Shown here one piece after another: positions 16,613 through 27,599 of a stretch of 64,000 bases of DNA. Under the pieces are notes generated by a model. That model saw only the letters and a program-made list of their open reading frames with translations. It was not told the origin of the DNA and made no database searches. The stretch comes from Alphaproteobacteria bacterium (lineage in GTDB: Bacteria; Myxococcota_A; UBA796; GCA-2862545), in NCBI GenBank assembly GCA_020632925.1, contig JACKER010000020.1, positions 1 through 64,000 on the forward strand. The letters are read 5' to 3'. A program made the position numbers and the translations under genes. Numbering within the stretch: the stretch's first letter is position 1; each line of letters starts with the position of its first letter.

Positions 16613-18193
16613 TCAGTAGAGGAGGAAGTCGGGGTCGCGGAGCAGTGCGGTGAGCACGCCGGACCACGCGGTGGTGGTGTCGTGGTCGAGCGCGTACAGC
16701 TCGTCCCACAGCTCGAGGTTCGCCTCGACCTCGGGGCCGTCGGTGGTGACCGCTCGGCCGAAGATCCGGCGGTGGAGAGCCTGGATCTGCGCGACCATCG
16801 CGTCGCGGTCGGTGTCGGGGGTCTCCGTGAAGTCGACGGCGGTGAACAGGCGGGCCGAGCCGGGCTCCAGCGCGTCGTGCTCGACGACGTACGCCGCCGC
16901 ACCCTCCGCGAGCCGCTCCTGCACGAGCAGGATGGTCGCGTTCGGTGCGCTCGCCGCGCGGGTCACGAACACGCCGTCCGCGCCGCCGCCGAGCGTCTGG
17001 AAGCCCTGCTGGTCGGTGCGCAGCAGGTCGCGCCCGTCGATGCCGAGCCAGCGGAACCCGGTGAGGTCCTCCACCTGGTCCGCGAGCAGGTCGGTCGTCG
17101 CCATCTTCGGCGCGCCGGCCGCCTTGTACTCGGGGCTGCGCACCACGCTCGCGAACACCGGCTTGAGCTTCAGGCCCGAGGAGATCAGCGCCTCGCGGTG
17201 CTCGGTGAGCCGGTCGGCGTCCTCCACACCCACGTCGCGGCGCAGCAGCCCCTCGGTGACGTGCTCGACCAGGCACTGCGGGAAGCGCTCGTCGGCCGCG
17301 ATCTGCCAGCCGAGATCGGACAGGTCGGAGCCCGGCTGGCCGTAGTAGGCCGGTGGCGTGCCGAGGTAGTCCTGCCACTGGCGCTCGCGGGCCGGGTGGT
17401 AGTTGCTGACCTCGCTGGCGGTGAACTCGTACGTCCAGAAGCCGAAGAGGTAGGCAGCGAACGGGTCGAGGCTCGCGTGGCAGGCGATGCAGCCCGGGTT
17501 GGAGTGCAGGGCGTCCTCGATCGCCTCGCTGTCCAGCAGGTTCACGTTCCGGTCGAAGTCGATCGGGCGCGTGAGGTAGTCGTGGCACAGCAGGATGCGC
17601 GAGAGCTGGTTCGCCCGCTTGCGGTTCGCGTTGCTGTCCGTCGACGGGTACCGCCAGTAGAACGAGTTCGCGGCGAGCACGCCGGCCGGCGGGCGACCGT
17701 CGGTCCAGCGGACCTGCTGCCAACCGGAGGTGTCGTCCGGGTAGTCGACGGGCCACAGCCGGGCGGTGGTCGGGTCGGCCATCGTCCAGTCGCCGGTCAC
17801 GATCTCGGTGATCGGCAGATCGTCGGCCGCGGTGTGGGCGACGATGCGGGGCGCCTCCTCGCCGACCGCGCGGAGCATGTCGTAGTAGGAGATGCCGGTC
17901 AGGTCGAACCCGTCGAACCGGACGTTGAACGTCTCGGTGCGGGTGAGGAACACCTCGGCGAACAGGTCGGTGGCGCGGTCCTCGAAGCGGGGGTCCGCCA
18001 GGAACTCGTCCACCAGTGCGTCGTAGGCCGATGGGTCCGCGGAGATGCGGTCCAGCTCGGCCGGGGTCGGACGGACGCCGCGCAGGTCGAGCGAGGCCCG
18101 CACCAGCAGCGCTTCGGCGTCGAGCTCGGCCGCCGACGCCACCACGGGCTCCTCGGCCTTGTCGCAGGCGAGCAGGGTCAGCGCGATCACCAT
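16613..18193 (-). CDS. DUF1549/DUF1588-type lipoprotein with one CxxCH
   Basis: 526 residues. The lipobox is at MVIALTLLAC (Cys10), with no basic residue before it. The region about 25-85 (LLVRASLDLRGVRPTPAELD) matches the N-terminal part of DUF1549-type proteins, which carry L-x-R-x-x-x-D-L-R-G-x-x-P-T. Around residue 225 a haem-type CIACH lies in SNPGCIACHASLDPFA, as in the DUF1588 module. The C-terminal part ends with a DPDFLLY motif. It is probably a periplasmic or outer-membrane partner of the DUF1501 protein encoded 13 nt downstream. The ATG overlaps the end of the upstream lipoprotein gene by 7 nt. Module boundaries are approximate; the enzymatic role is unknown. Confidence 0.75.
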   Translation of the reverse strand: MVIALTLLACDKAEEPVVASAAELDAEALLVRASLDLRGVRPTPAELDRISADPSAYDALVDEFLADPRFEDRATDLFAEVFLTRTETFNVRFDGFDLTGISYYDMLRAVGEEAPRIVAHTAADDLPITEIVTGDWTMADPTTARLWPVDYPDDTSGWQQVRWTDGRPPAGVLAANSFYWRYPSTDSNANRKRANQLSRILLCHDYLTRPIDFDRNVNLLDSEAIEDALHSNPGCIACHASLDPFAAYLFGFWTYEFTASEVSNYHPARERQWQDYLGTPPAYYGQPGSDLSDLGWQIAADERFPQCLVEHVTEGLLRRDVGVEDADRLTEHREALISSGLKLKPVFASVVRSPEYKAAGAPKMATTDLLADQVEDLTGFRWLGIDGRDLLRTDQQGFQTLGGGADGVFVTRAASAPNATILLVQERLAEGAAAYVVEHDALEPGSARLFTAVDFTETPDTDRDAMVAQIQALHRRIFGRAVTTDGPEVEANLELWDELYALDHDTTTAWSGVLTALLRDPDFLLY

Positions 18194-19119
18194 GGCGTCA
18201 CCGCCGCGGCGAGCAGGCCGGCGGTGTCGGCGCAGACCTCGCCCATCGCCTCGCCCTGGAAGAAGGCGGTACCGCAGCCGTCGCAGGCCGCGGGGTCGAA
18301 GTCGGGGTCGGTACCGTCGGAGCCGTCGAAGCGGATGTCGTACCAGGTGCCGTCGGGCGCGCGGACGCCCACGGTCCCGCTCACCTCGAGCTCACAGGGC
18401 ATGCCGATGCCCGTCGAGCCGAAGACGTTGTCGTCGAACGCGACCGCCCAGCCGCCCGTGAACCCGCTGAAACCACCGTCGAGGTACATCGCGGGCTCAC
18501 CGGCGAACACGTTCACCTGCCAGGTGAGGTCGGGGTCGAGGCCCTGCTCGAGCCAGGTGCCGCGGGCCTCGGGGCCGTCCCACCGGAAGCTGCCGCCCAC
18601 GTCCGAGTAGTAGGACTCGAGCGACAGCCCGCCATAGTCGCCGTAGGTCTTGTACCGCACGGCGCCACCCGCGAGCTCGAGGTGGTGCCCCTCCATCGTC
18701 TCGACGGTGGCCGCGCCGAACGCGTACCAGTAGTCGACGTACAGGCCCGAGGCGTCGTCGTACACGCCCTGCTCACCGAGCGCGAAGACGTACCCGTCGT
18801 AGGCCGCGCCGTCCTCGGTGTCGCACGAGTCGTACCAGTAGGTCCCGTCCGGGGTGGCGTACTCGTACGGGCAGTCGTAGGTCCGGTCCGTCATCGCGTC
18901 GGCGTAGGCCGCCTCGACGGGGACGGCGTTGACCGTCAGGACCTGATCGAAGGCCGCCTGCAGCGCCGTGCCGATCTCGGCCAGGCTGGCGGTGGGCTGG
19001 CCCGGGTCGGGCGCGTCGACGACGTACGGGCTCGGCTCGTCGGGCGCGGCGTCGGTCGGAGAGGTGCTGCTCCCGCCTCCGCAGGCGACGACCAGCGCCA
19101 GTGTCCAGGTGCTTCGCAT
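18187..19119 (-). CDS. Predicted lipoprotein, Tyr/Asp-rich, function unknown
   Basis: 310 residues. The lipobox is MRSTWTLALVVAC (Cys13), followed by a GGGSSTSPTDAAPDEPSP linker. The mature part is rich in Tyr, Asp and Gly with a run of beta-type segments (DGTYWYDSCDTEDG, YGDYGGLSLESYYSDVGG, GGFSGFTGGWAVAFDDN) and two late Cys (DPAACDGCGTAFF). No family is recognised. It is the first gene of the minus-strand group that continues into the DUF1549-type, DUF1501 and cytochrome genes, overlapping the next by 7 nt, which hints that it belongs to the same surface system. Confidence 0.7.
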   Translation of the reverse strand: MRSTWTLALVVACGGGSSTSPTDAAPDEPSPYVVDAPDPGQPTASLAEIGTALQAAFDQVLTVNAVPVEAAYADAMTDRTYDCPYEYATPDGTYWYDSCDTEDGAAYDGYVFALGEQGVYDDASGLYVDYWYAFGAATVETMEGHHLELAGGAVRYKTYGDYGGLSLESYYSDVGGSFRWDGPEARGTWLEQGLDPDLTWQVNVFAGEPAMYLDGGFSGFTGGWAVAFDDNVFGSTGIGMPCELEVSGTVGVRAPDGTWYDIRFDGSDGTDPDFDPAACDGCGTAFFQGEAMGEVCADTAGLLAAAVTPW

Positions 19120-19268
19120 GTGCTTTCCCCCCTGTGCCCTGCAGGGGTGTGTCCCCGTCTGCAGTCGTTCACGTGGTGTGACCCGCCACCGCGCGATCAC
19201 GGAAACAGGATCGCCGACGGATGTTTCTCGCTGGTTGCTGGCGTGAAAAGAATGGCACGGCGCGCGGA

Positions 19269-20531
19269 TCAGGGCGTCCAGTCGAGCCGCCACGCGTCCC
19301 CGTCGGCCGCCCCGGTGAGGGTGATCGACGCGCGCCCGTCCGCGTCCGCGCGGGCCTCGAGGTCGGTGCGAACGGGGTCGGGTGCGAGCTCGCCCGGGAC
19401 GCCCTCGGCGAAGGTGCTCACCGCGACGACGAGGCGCGCGTCGGGGTCCAGGCCGCTCAGCGTCACGGTCGTCGAGGCCGGTGGCCCCTTGCACACGCGC
19501 CCGCCCGCGCGTCCCAGCAGCACGTGGACACCCGGATCGTCGCGCGTCGCCAGGGCGACGGCGTGGCCGGTGGTGGTCGTGGGCAGCTGGTCCCCGGCGA
19601 GGTCGGCGTAGGTGCGCCAGACCCACCAGGGGGCCTGCGGCGCGGAGCCGTCGCGGACGAGCAGGCCGGACAGCCCCTCGTAGCAGCCGCTCCACCCGTC
19701 GACGTCCCAGCAGGCGCGGTTGGCCGACGCGATCCCGGCCTCGTGCAACGCGGACAGCCAGGCGACCGACCAGCCGGGGACCTGCGCGGTGTCGGGCCCG
19801 CCGAACTCGTTCACGTGGAGCTCCGGGACCTCGCCCAGGGTGGTGAGGGCGTGGGCCCGGACCTCCTCGGCGTGGCCCACCAGCTCCGAGGGCTCGAAGA
19901 ACTCGTGCCAGGAGAGCGCGTCGACCCGCCGGTCGGAGGCTGCGAGCAGGTCCACGAAGTCGAGCACGCCCTGCACGTCGAACGCCGGGTCGCCCGGCGC
20001 CGGCCCCACGCTCGGCCCCACCATTCGCGCGTCCGGGTCGACCTCCCGGATCGCGTCGAGCGTGGCCAGCGCCGTGCTCTGCCACTGCTCGGGGGTGCCG
20101 TCGAAGGTCCAGTTGGGCTCCGAGCCGAGGTCCCACAGGTCCACGCGGCTGCCGCCGCCGGTGGTGTGGGCCGCGACCAGGTCGCGCACGATCCCGCGCG
20201 TTCGCGGCAGATCGCTCCACGCGGGCGTGCCGGCGAGCGCGGCGTCGAGGTCGTCGGGGACGACCCAGGTGATCGTGTCGGCCAGGTCGGGGTAGCGGTC
20301 GTGGTCGGACAGGATCGACGTCCGCCAGGCGGGGAGTCGCAGGGGCTCGACCAGCGACGGATCGGGCAGGGGCCGATCCGGCGTGCTGCCGTGCAGGAGC
20401 CCGGCGATCGGCCGGAACGGGGTCAGCGGCGCCGAGAGGTCGACGACGACGGTCTCGGCGGGCGCCTGCGTCGCGCCGTCCTCGCACGACGGCCGCCCCG
20501 GCGTCGCGCATCCCCACCACCACCACCACAT
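19269..20531 (-). CDS. GH39-like (clan GH-A) glycoside hydrolase lipoprotein
   Basis: 420 residues. The N-terminus MWWWWWGC would make Cys8 the lipidation site; the Trp run is encoded by a CAC-type repeat on the + strand. The mature protein looks like a clan GH-A TIM barrel: VDLWDLGSEPNW carries a candidate acid/base Glu138 and ELHVNEFGG a candidate nucleophile Glu242, about 100 residues apart as expected. ALSWHEFFEP between them also suits GH39 (xylosidase/iduronidase-like) architecture. The C-terminus (about 330-420) is a beta-sandwich (STTVTLSGLDPDARLVVAVSTF). The substrate is unknown. A GTG/ATG 18 nt further upstream (MHAGGT...) is an alternative start. Confidence 0.65.
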   Translation of the reverse strand: MWWWWWGCATPGRPSCEDGATQAPAETVVVDLSAPLTPFRPIAGLLHGSTPDRPLPDPSLVEPLRLPAWRTSILSDHDRYPDLADTITWVVPDDLDAALAGTPAWSDLPRTRGIVRDLVAAHTTGGGSRVDLWDLGSEPNWTFDGTPEQWQSTALATLDAIREVDPDARMVGPSVGPAPGDPAFDVQGVLDFVDLLAASDRRVDALSWHEFFEPSELVGHAEEVRAHALTTLGEVPELHVNEFGGPDTAQVPGWSVAWLSALHEAGIASANRACWDVDGWSGCYEGLSGLLVRDGSAPQAPWWVWRTYADLAGDQLPTTTTGHAVALATRDDPGVHVLLGRAGGRVCKGPPASTTVTLSGLDPDARLVVAVSTFAEGVPGELAPDPVRTDLEARADADGRASITLTGAADGDAWRLDWTP

Positions 20532-20579
20532 CGTCCCCCCCGCGTGCAAGGGACCCGTGAGCGGCGTGCGGTGGAAAGC

Positions 20580-20788
20580 CTAGCGGGTTGCTGAAGAAGG
20601 GCCGGCAGGCACTTCTCAGCGACCTGCGGGCGAGCGGGAGCGTCCCCTGAGCTGGTCCCTGACGGACGCCCGGAGCGACCGTAGAACCGAAGGTTCGGAG
20701 GAAGTGGAGGGCAGGCCGGTAGGTAGCCAGGGGACGCGGGAGCGGTACCCTGAAGTGCAGGGTGCTGACGTGTTCAGCAGCCTGCTAG
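20580..20788. mobile_element. MITE-like element with CTAG target duplications
   Basis: A 201-bp segment (20584-20784) is flanked by CTAG at 20580-20583 and 20785-20788. The inside ends are inverted repeats: the left reads CGGGTTGCTGAA, the right, read from its own end, CAGGCTGCTGAA (10 of 12 identical). There is no reading frame for a transposase. It contains short internal inverted repeats such as AACCGAAGGTTCGG. The right CTAG contains the TAG stop codon of the adjacent minus-strand gene. The features fit a non-autonomous derivative of a DDE insertion sequence with CTAG target preference; the parent family is not identified. Confidence 0.65.
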
Positions 20789-21153
20789 ACGAGGATCCAG
20801 GCCATCCCGGCCACGCCCGCCACGCATCCGGCAGCGATGAGCGAGCACACGCCGACCAGGCCACCACCGAGCAGCATGCCGGCCCACATGGCGCCCGCCA
20901 CCAGCCAGCGAGACCGGGTGCCGCGCGTCGGCGGGACGACGCGGGGCGTGGCTCTCCTGGCTGGGGCGGGGGCGATGCGAAGGTCGGGCGCGGGCCGCTC
21001 GGTCACCATCTCCGCGGCGGGAGAGTGGGCGACCACGCGGCGGCGCCGCTCGCGGGGAGGCAACCGGACCGGCTCGTCGTGCTCGGTGGGAACGATGGTG
21101 AGCTGGACGTTGCTCCAACCCCGTTCCTGCGTCGCGCTGGCCGTCTGGTTCAT
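20785..21153 (-). CDS. Small protein with C-terminal transmembrane helices, hypothetical
   Basis: 122 residues. The N-terminal 75 residues are polar and basic (VRLPPRERRRRVVAH), followed by two hydrophobic segments at the C-terminus: RWLVAGAMWAGMLLGGGLVG and CSLIAAGCVAGVAGMAWILV. It looks like a tail-anchored cytosolic protein. No family is recognised. The ATG at 21153 follows a GGGGGGGACACC stretch. The stop TAG is formed by the CTAG at the edge of the MITE-like element, so the C-terminus was kept when the element inserted, or was set by the insertion. Confidence 0.5.
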   Translation of the reverse strand: MNQTASATQERGWSNVQLTIVPTEHDEPVRLPPRERRRRVVAHSPAAEMVTERPAPDLRIAPAPARRATPRVVPPTRGTRSRWLVAGAMWAGMLLGGGLVGVCSLIAAGCVAGVAGMAWILV

Positions 21154-21243
21154 GGTGTCCCCCCCGTTCGGGCTGGAATGTGTTCCGGCGGGTGCCGGCG
21201 GGCCCGTATCAAGGTGTGACAGGCCCAGGATCAAGGTGGAAGG

Positions 21244-21531
21244 TCAGAAGTCGAGCTCGACCGGGCGGGCCGTGTCACGCGCGTGGGCGTACACCCGACG
21301 GTGCGATCCCGGCGTGGCGGACAGGGTGACCTGGTGCTGCTGGCGGGGCTCGGGGTCCCGGAACAGCGGCTGCCCGTCGTCCTGGGTCAGCAGGCTCGGG
21401 ACGGCGCTGCCGGTCTCCCAGCGCAGCGTGACCATGCCGGGGCCCGCGGGCGTCCGCTCCACGCGCACGACATCGTCGGCGTCGGGGCGCGGGCGCGGCC
21501 ACCAGGTGAGCACGTGCAGCGGCGAGACCAT
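21244..21531 (-). CDS. Small hypothetical protein
   Basis: 95 residues, no signal peptide and no membrane segment. The strong ribosome site GGAGGAAGG immediately before ATG 21531 is the main reason to believe it. The sequence alternates hydrophobic and polar residues (MVTLRWETG, HQVTLSATPGSHRRVYAHARD), which suggests a small beta protein. No family is recognised. It lies upstream of, and in the same direction as, the small tail-anchored protein gene (90 nt gap). Confidence 0.45.
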   Translation of the reverse strand: MVSPLHVLTWWPRPRPDADDVVRVERTPAGPGMVTLRWETGSAVPSLLTQDDGQPLFRDPEPRQQHQVTLSATPGSHRRVYAHARDTARPVELDF

Positions 21532-21606
21532 CCTTCCTCCGTCCGGCGCGATGCAGGTACCGCGGGGATCGGAGGGGCTCCGGCATCCGAATGTTTCAAC
21601 AGTGGA

Positions 21607-22743
21607 TCAGGGTCCGTTACCGCGCACCGTCGTCGTGCCGCCCACGTCGACCCTCGCCGCCAGCGCGAGGGCCTGCAGCCGGGGAAGCTGCGCGTTGTCG
21701 ACGATGGTGAGGTTCGAGACCACCCGCTCGAGTGCTGTGAAGTCGTCGAGATCCTGCAAGCCCGTGTCCAGCAGTCGAAGGTGGAAGACGTCGGTGACGC
21801 CGACGACGTGCGGGACCGACGCGAGCAGCGGGACGTGCTCGAGCTCGACCACCCCCACCATCGTGGTCTGCGCGGGGAGGTCGAGGCCGGCCAGGAGCGG
21901 GTCGTCGCCCAGCCGCAGGTCCCACAACCACGTCCCCGCAGCGAAGCCGCCGATGGCCGTGAGGTGCGGATCGTCGGTCACCCGCAGCTCGGCCACCTCC
22001 CGCGAGGCGGGGAAGCCCTCCACGCGCTCGAGCGACGGGTTGCCCACGAACGCCAGGGGTCCCCCGCAGCGCTCCAGCGAGGGCAGGGAGGCGACCACGA
22101 GCCCGGTCCCGCTCGCGAACACGCCCCACTCGACATCACGGAGTGCGGACAGCCCGTCGAGCGAGGTCAGCGCGGGCAGGTCGGTGAGCCAGACCGTGTC
22201 GCCCACCCGGTCGAGCGCGGTCAGCTCGAGCGTGGACAGGAGCGGCGCACCCTCGAGCTGCAGGTCGCTCGCGACCCGGGTCAAAGCGGGCGCGGACAGC
22301 CGCGTGATGGCGGGGGCATCGAGGACCGCGAGGTTCCGGCCCACCTGCGTCAGCGAGGGGAGCTCCAGCTCGGTGAGCGCGGGGGAGCCGTCCACCAGGA
22401 TCTGGCCCGCCGTCCCCTGCAGTCGGGGCAGGGACACGGAGCGCACGTCCCCGATCACCAGGTTCCCGCCGAGGTCGCACAGGCACGGCAGCTCGACCGC
22501 GCCCCCGCCGTCGAGGTGGAGGTTGCCCGACAGCGACAGGTCGTCGTGCGCCTCGCACAGGGCGACCGCCTCAGCGGTGTGGAGGTCGCCCGAGACCACC
22601 GGTGGACGCTCGCACGGCCCGGGCGGGGTCCCGGTGTCGGCCGTGGGGGTGGTCGGCGGGGTGGAGGTGTCCGCGGTGCTCGTCGGCGAGGTCGACCCGA
22701 CGGTCGGAGACGGCGTGCAGGCCAGCCAGCCGACGAGCAGCAC
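21607..22743 (-). CDS. Leucine-rich (receptor L-domain-like) surface lipoprotein
   Basis: 378 residues. A short lipoprotein signal MLLVGWLAC (Cys9) is followed by a Thr/Ser/Pro linker with TADTGTPPG and a Cys-containing cap (GPCERPP ... PCLCDLGGNL). From residue 75 on there are repeats of about 22-25 residues of the type L-x-V-x-x-x-P-x-L-x-x-L-x-L-P-x-L-x-x-V (ALTELELPSLTQVGRNLAVL; PAITRLSAPALTRVASDLQL). This pattern is seen in receptor L-domains and bacterial LRR-like beta-helices. The GTG start lies 2 nt after the stop of aconitase, with GGAG inside the last aconitase codons, so translation is probably coupled to acnA. The function is likely surface binding; the ligand is unknown. Confidence 0.7.
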   Translation of the reverse strand: MLLVGWLACTPSPTVGSTSPTSTADTSTPPTTPTADTGTPPGPCERPPVVSGDLHTAEAVALCEAHDDLSLSGNLHLDGGGAVELPCLCDLGGNLVIGDVRSVSLPRLQGTAGQILVDGSPALTELELPSLTQVGRNLAVLDAPAITRLSAPALTRVASDLQLEGAPLLSTLELTALDRVGDTVWLTDLPALTSLDGLSALRDVEWGVFASGTGLVVASLPSLERCGGPLAFVGNPSLERVEGFPASREVAELRVTDDPHLTAIGGFAAGTWLWDLRLGDDPLLAGLDLPAQTTMVGVVELEHVPLLASVPHVVGVTDVFHLRLLDTGLQDLDDFTALERVVSNLTIVDNAQLPRLQALALAARVDVGGTTTVRGNGP

Positions 22744-22745
22744 GG

Positions 22746-25472
<2,727 letters not shown>

Positions 25473-25727
25473 GGGCCGCCTCCGGGATCGTGGGATGGTG
25501 GCGGACCTCCTATCCACTGGATCGGTGCCTGGCGTCCATCCGAAGATTGGAATCTGTCGATGATGGGCATCCGTATTTTCGATAGTGGTGTCCGAGAATC
25601 CGTGACGCGGTCTCCCGGCGTGGCGCGCGCGTCGCGGCCGGTGGGCCCGACCAGTGAGGAAGAGACGGACGAAGCTGGGTCGTTCGGGTTGGCCCGACCT
25701 TTGCGTTAGGCTGCCGCGGAGGTCCGA
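25473..25727. other. Divergent intergenic region between acnA and the ferritin-like lipoprotein gene
   Basis: 255 bases carrying the promoters of both genes. The centre (25545-25600) is markedly less GC-rich than the flanks (GATTGGAATCTGTCGATG, then CCGTATTTTCGATAG), as expected for promoters or operators, and contains a loose inverted pair TCGATGATGGGCATC / CGATAG. I cannot identify a consensus sigma site or a known regulator box. Confidence 0.4.
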
Positions 25728-26702
25728 ATGCGTCCCGTGGTGCTCGTCTCGTCCCTGGTCCCCGTGTTGCTCGCGCTGGCCGCGTGTTGTCCCAAGCAGG
25801 ATCCGACCGAGCGGATCGTCGACTTCGACGTGACGCGCGACGAGCTGGACGCGGTCCTCGTGGACGGTGAGCTGACGGCCGAGGCCTGCGAGGACCTGTG
25901 CATCCAGCACACGGGCGGTCAGGTGGAGTCCGTGGAGAGCTGCGGTCAGGTCTCGCCCACCGCCTCGACGGCTGCCGAGCCCGCGGACACCGGCGACGTC
26001 GAGCTGATCTCGTTCCGCTGCACCGTGATGGCGACCGACATCTGCATCGGTGGCCGCGACCACGACTGCCTGGACAGCGACCACCAGGGAGAGGGGAGCA
26101 CGCTGGCCGGCGCGTGGCTCGGCGCCCAGGCCCACGCCGAGGCCACGTCGGTGAAGTCCTTCGTGTCGCTCGCGCGGGAGCTGGGTCGCTTCGGGGCCCC
26201 AGCGGATCTCGTGGAGCGGGCTCGCCGGGCGGCGCGGGACGAGGTGGCGCACGCGCGGATGCTGCGCAAGCTCGCGGCGGCGCGCGGAGGGCGGCCCGGT
26301 CCGATCGCGTTCGCGCCGGTGCGGGAGCGCTCCCTGCTGGCCTTCGCCATCGAGAACGCCGTCGAGGGCTGCGTGAACGAGACCTGGGCGGCGCTGGTCG
26401 CGGCCTGGCAGGCGGGTCACGCGGAAGGGGCCGACGTTCGCGCGGCGTACGAGCGGATCGCGGCCGACGAGGCCCGTCACGGCGACCTGGCGTGGGCGAT
26501 CGACGCCTGGGTCGCGGAGGTGCTCACGGAGGAGGAGCGCGCGCAGGTGGTGGCGGCGCGCCGGGAGGCCGTCCAGCGGCTGTTCGACGGGATGCGCGAG
26601 CCGCGGGCCGAGCTCGTCGCCGCCGTCGGCCTGCCGAGCCGCGACCGCGCCGAGACCCTGCTCCGGCGGCTGGACGAGGCGCTGTGGAGCGCGGCGGCCT
26701 GA
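25728..26702 (+). CDS. Lipoprotein with a ferritin-like four-helix domain
   Basis: 324 residues. The N-terminus MRPVVLVSSLVPVLLALAAC has a lipobox at about Cys20, then a Cys-containing linker (about 30-115; EACEDLCIQHTGG, ADTGDVE). Residues from about 120 form a helical bundle with ferritin-like iron ligands: HAEATSVKSFVSLARELG (Glu), ARDEVAHARML (E-x-x-H), IENAVEGCVNETWAA (Glu) and AADEARHGDLAW (E-x-x-H). Two E-x-x-H motifs with two further Glu are the di-iron signature of rubrerythrin/ferritin-like domains. GGAGGT precedes the ATG. A membrane-anchored periplasmic di-iron protein could act in iron, peroxide or radical chemistry; the activity is not known. Confidence 0.75.
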   Translation: MRPVVLVSSLVPVLLALAACCPKQDPTERIVDFDVTRDELDAVLVDGELTAEACEDLCIQHTGGQVESVESCGQVSPTASTAAEPADTGDVELISFRCTVMATDICIGGRDHDCLDSDHQGEGSTLAGAWLGAQAHAEATSVKSFVSLARELGRFGAPADLVERARRAARDEVAHARMLRKLAAARGGRPGPIAFAPVRERSLLAFAIENAVEGCVNETWAALVAAWQAGHAEGADVRAAYERIAADEARHGDLAWAIDAWVAEVLTEEERAQVVAARREAVQRLFDGMREPRAELVAAVGLPSRDRAETLLRRLDEALWSAAA

Positions 26703-26717
26703 GCGTCCCGCGTCGAC

Positions 26718-27599
26718 TCAGCCCCGACCGCCGCCCATCACCCGCAGGCCGTCCGTCACCTTGGGGTCGAAGTGCACGTCGACCTGGGGGAACGCGATGA
26801 CGACGCCGCGCGCGTGCAGGTGCTCCCAGACCGCGAGGGCGAGATCGGTCTGGATGCGGGGGAGCCGCCAGGGGTCCGTGGCCCAGATGCTGACCTCGAA
26901 GTCGACCGAGGAGCTGCCGAAGCCGAGCAGCAGGAGGATGGGCTCGCGGTCCGCGATCCGTCCCGGAGCGGCCTCGGCGGCGGCGAGCAGCGCTTCCTGG
27001 ACGACGCGCAGATCGCTGTCGTAGTGCACCCCCACGGGGACCCGCACCCGGATCACGTCGTCGCCGAGGGTGAGGTTCTTCACGAGCCCCTGCACCAGCA
27101 TGCTGTTGGGCACGATGATGTCCTCGCCGTCGCGCGAGCGGCAGATCGTGGAGCGGATGCCCATCGAGCGCACCCTCACCGTGCGCCCGTCCACCTCGAC
27201 CACGTCGCCCGGCTTGATCGAGCGCTCCAGCAACAGGATCACGCCGGACACGAAGTTCTGCGCGAGGTTCTGGATCGCGAGCCCGACCCCGACCGCGAAC
27301 ACGGCGCCCGCCGCCACCAGCGCGGACAGGTCGATGCCGAGGCCCTGGAGTCCCACGAAGCTGCCGATGAGCAGGACGGCGTAGTGGACGAGCCGCTGCG
27401 CGACCGCGACCGACCCGTCCTCCTCGCCCACGCCCCGGGCGGTGGCGGCCCTGCGCATCGCCCGCTGGATGACCCGCGACGTGGCGACCGTCGCGACCGC
27501 GACCACGAAGGCGACCACCACCGTGACAGTGGTGACCTTGGTGTTGCCGATGGAGAAGAGCTCGTAGTTGACGATGTCGTGGAGCTGCTCGAGGGTCAT
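26718..27599 (-). CDS. MscS-family mechanosensitive channel, downstream gene
   Basis: 293 residues with three transmembrane segments: about 22-42 (TTVTVVVAFVVAVATVATS), about 70-90, and TM3 in AAGAVFAVGVGLAIQNLAQN. TM3 leads into the MscS beta domain (GVILLLERSIKPGDVVEVDG, then RVRSMGIRSTICRSRDGEDI with the conserved VPNS). The C-terminal alpha/beta domain ends with a G-V-V-I-A-F-P-Q-x-D-V-H motif typical of the family. It releases solutes under membrane tension. The ATG overlaps the stop of the upstream paralogue (ATGA). A 293-residue length is normal for MscS. Confidence 0.9.
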   Translation of the reverse strand: MTLEQLHDIVNYELFSIGNTKVTTVTVVVAFVVAVATVATSRVIQRAMRRAATARGVGEEDGSVAVAQRLVHYAVLLIGSFVGLQGLGIDLSALVAAGAVFAVGVGLAIQNLAQNFVSGVILLLERSIKPGDVVEVDGRTVRVRSMGIRSTICRSRDGEDIIVPNSMLVQGLVKNLTLGDDVIRVRVPVGVHYDSDLRVVQEALLAAAEAAPGRIADREPILLLLGFGSSSVDFEVSIWATDPWRLPRIQTDLALAVWEHLHARGVVIAFPQVDVHFDPKVTDGLRVMGGGRG

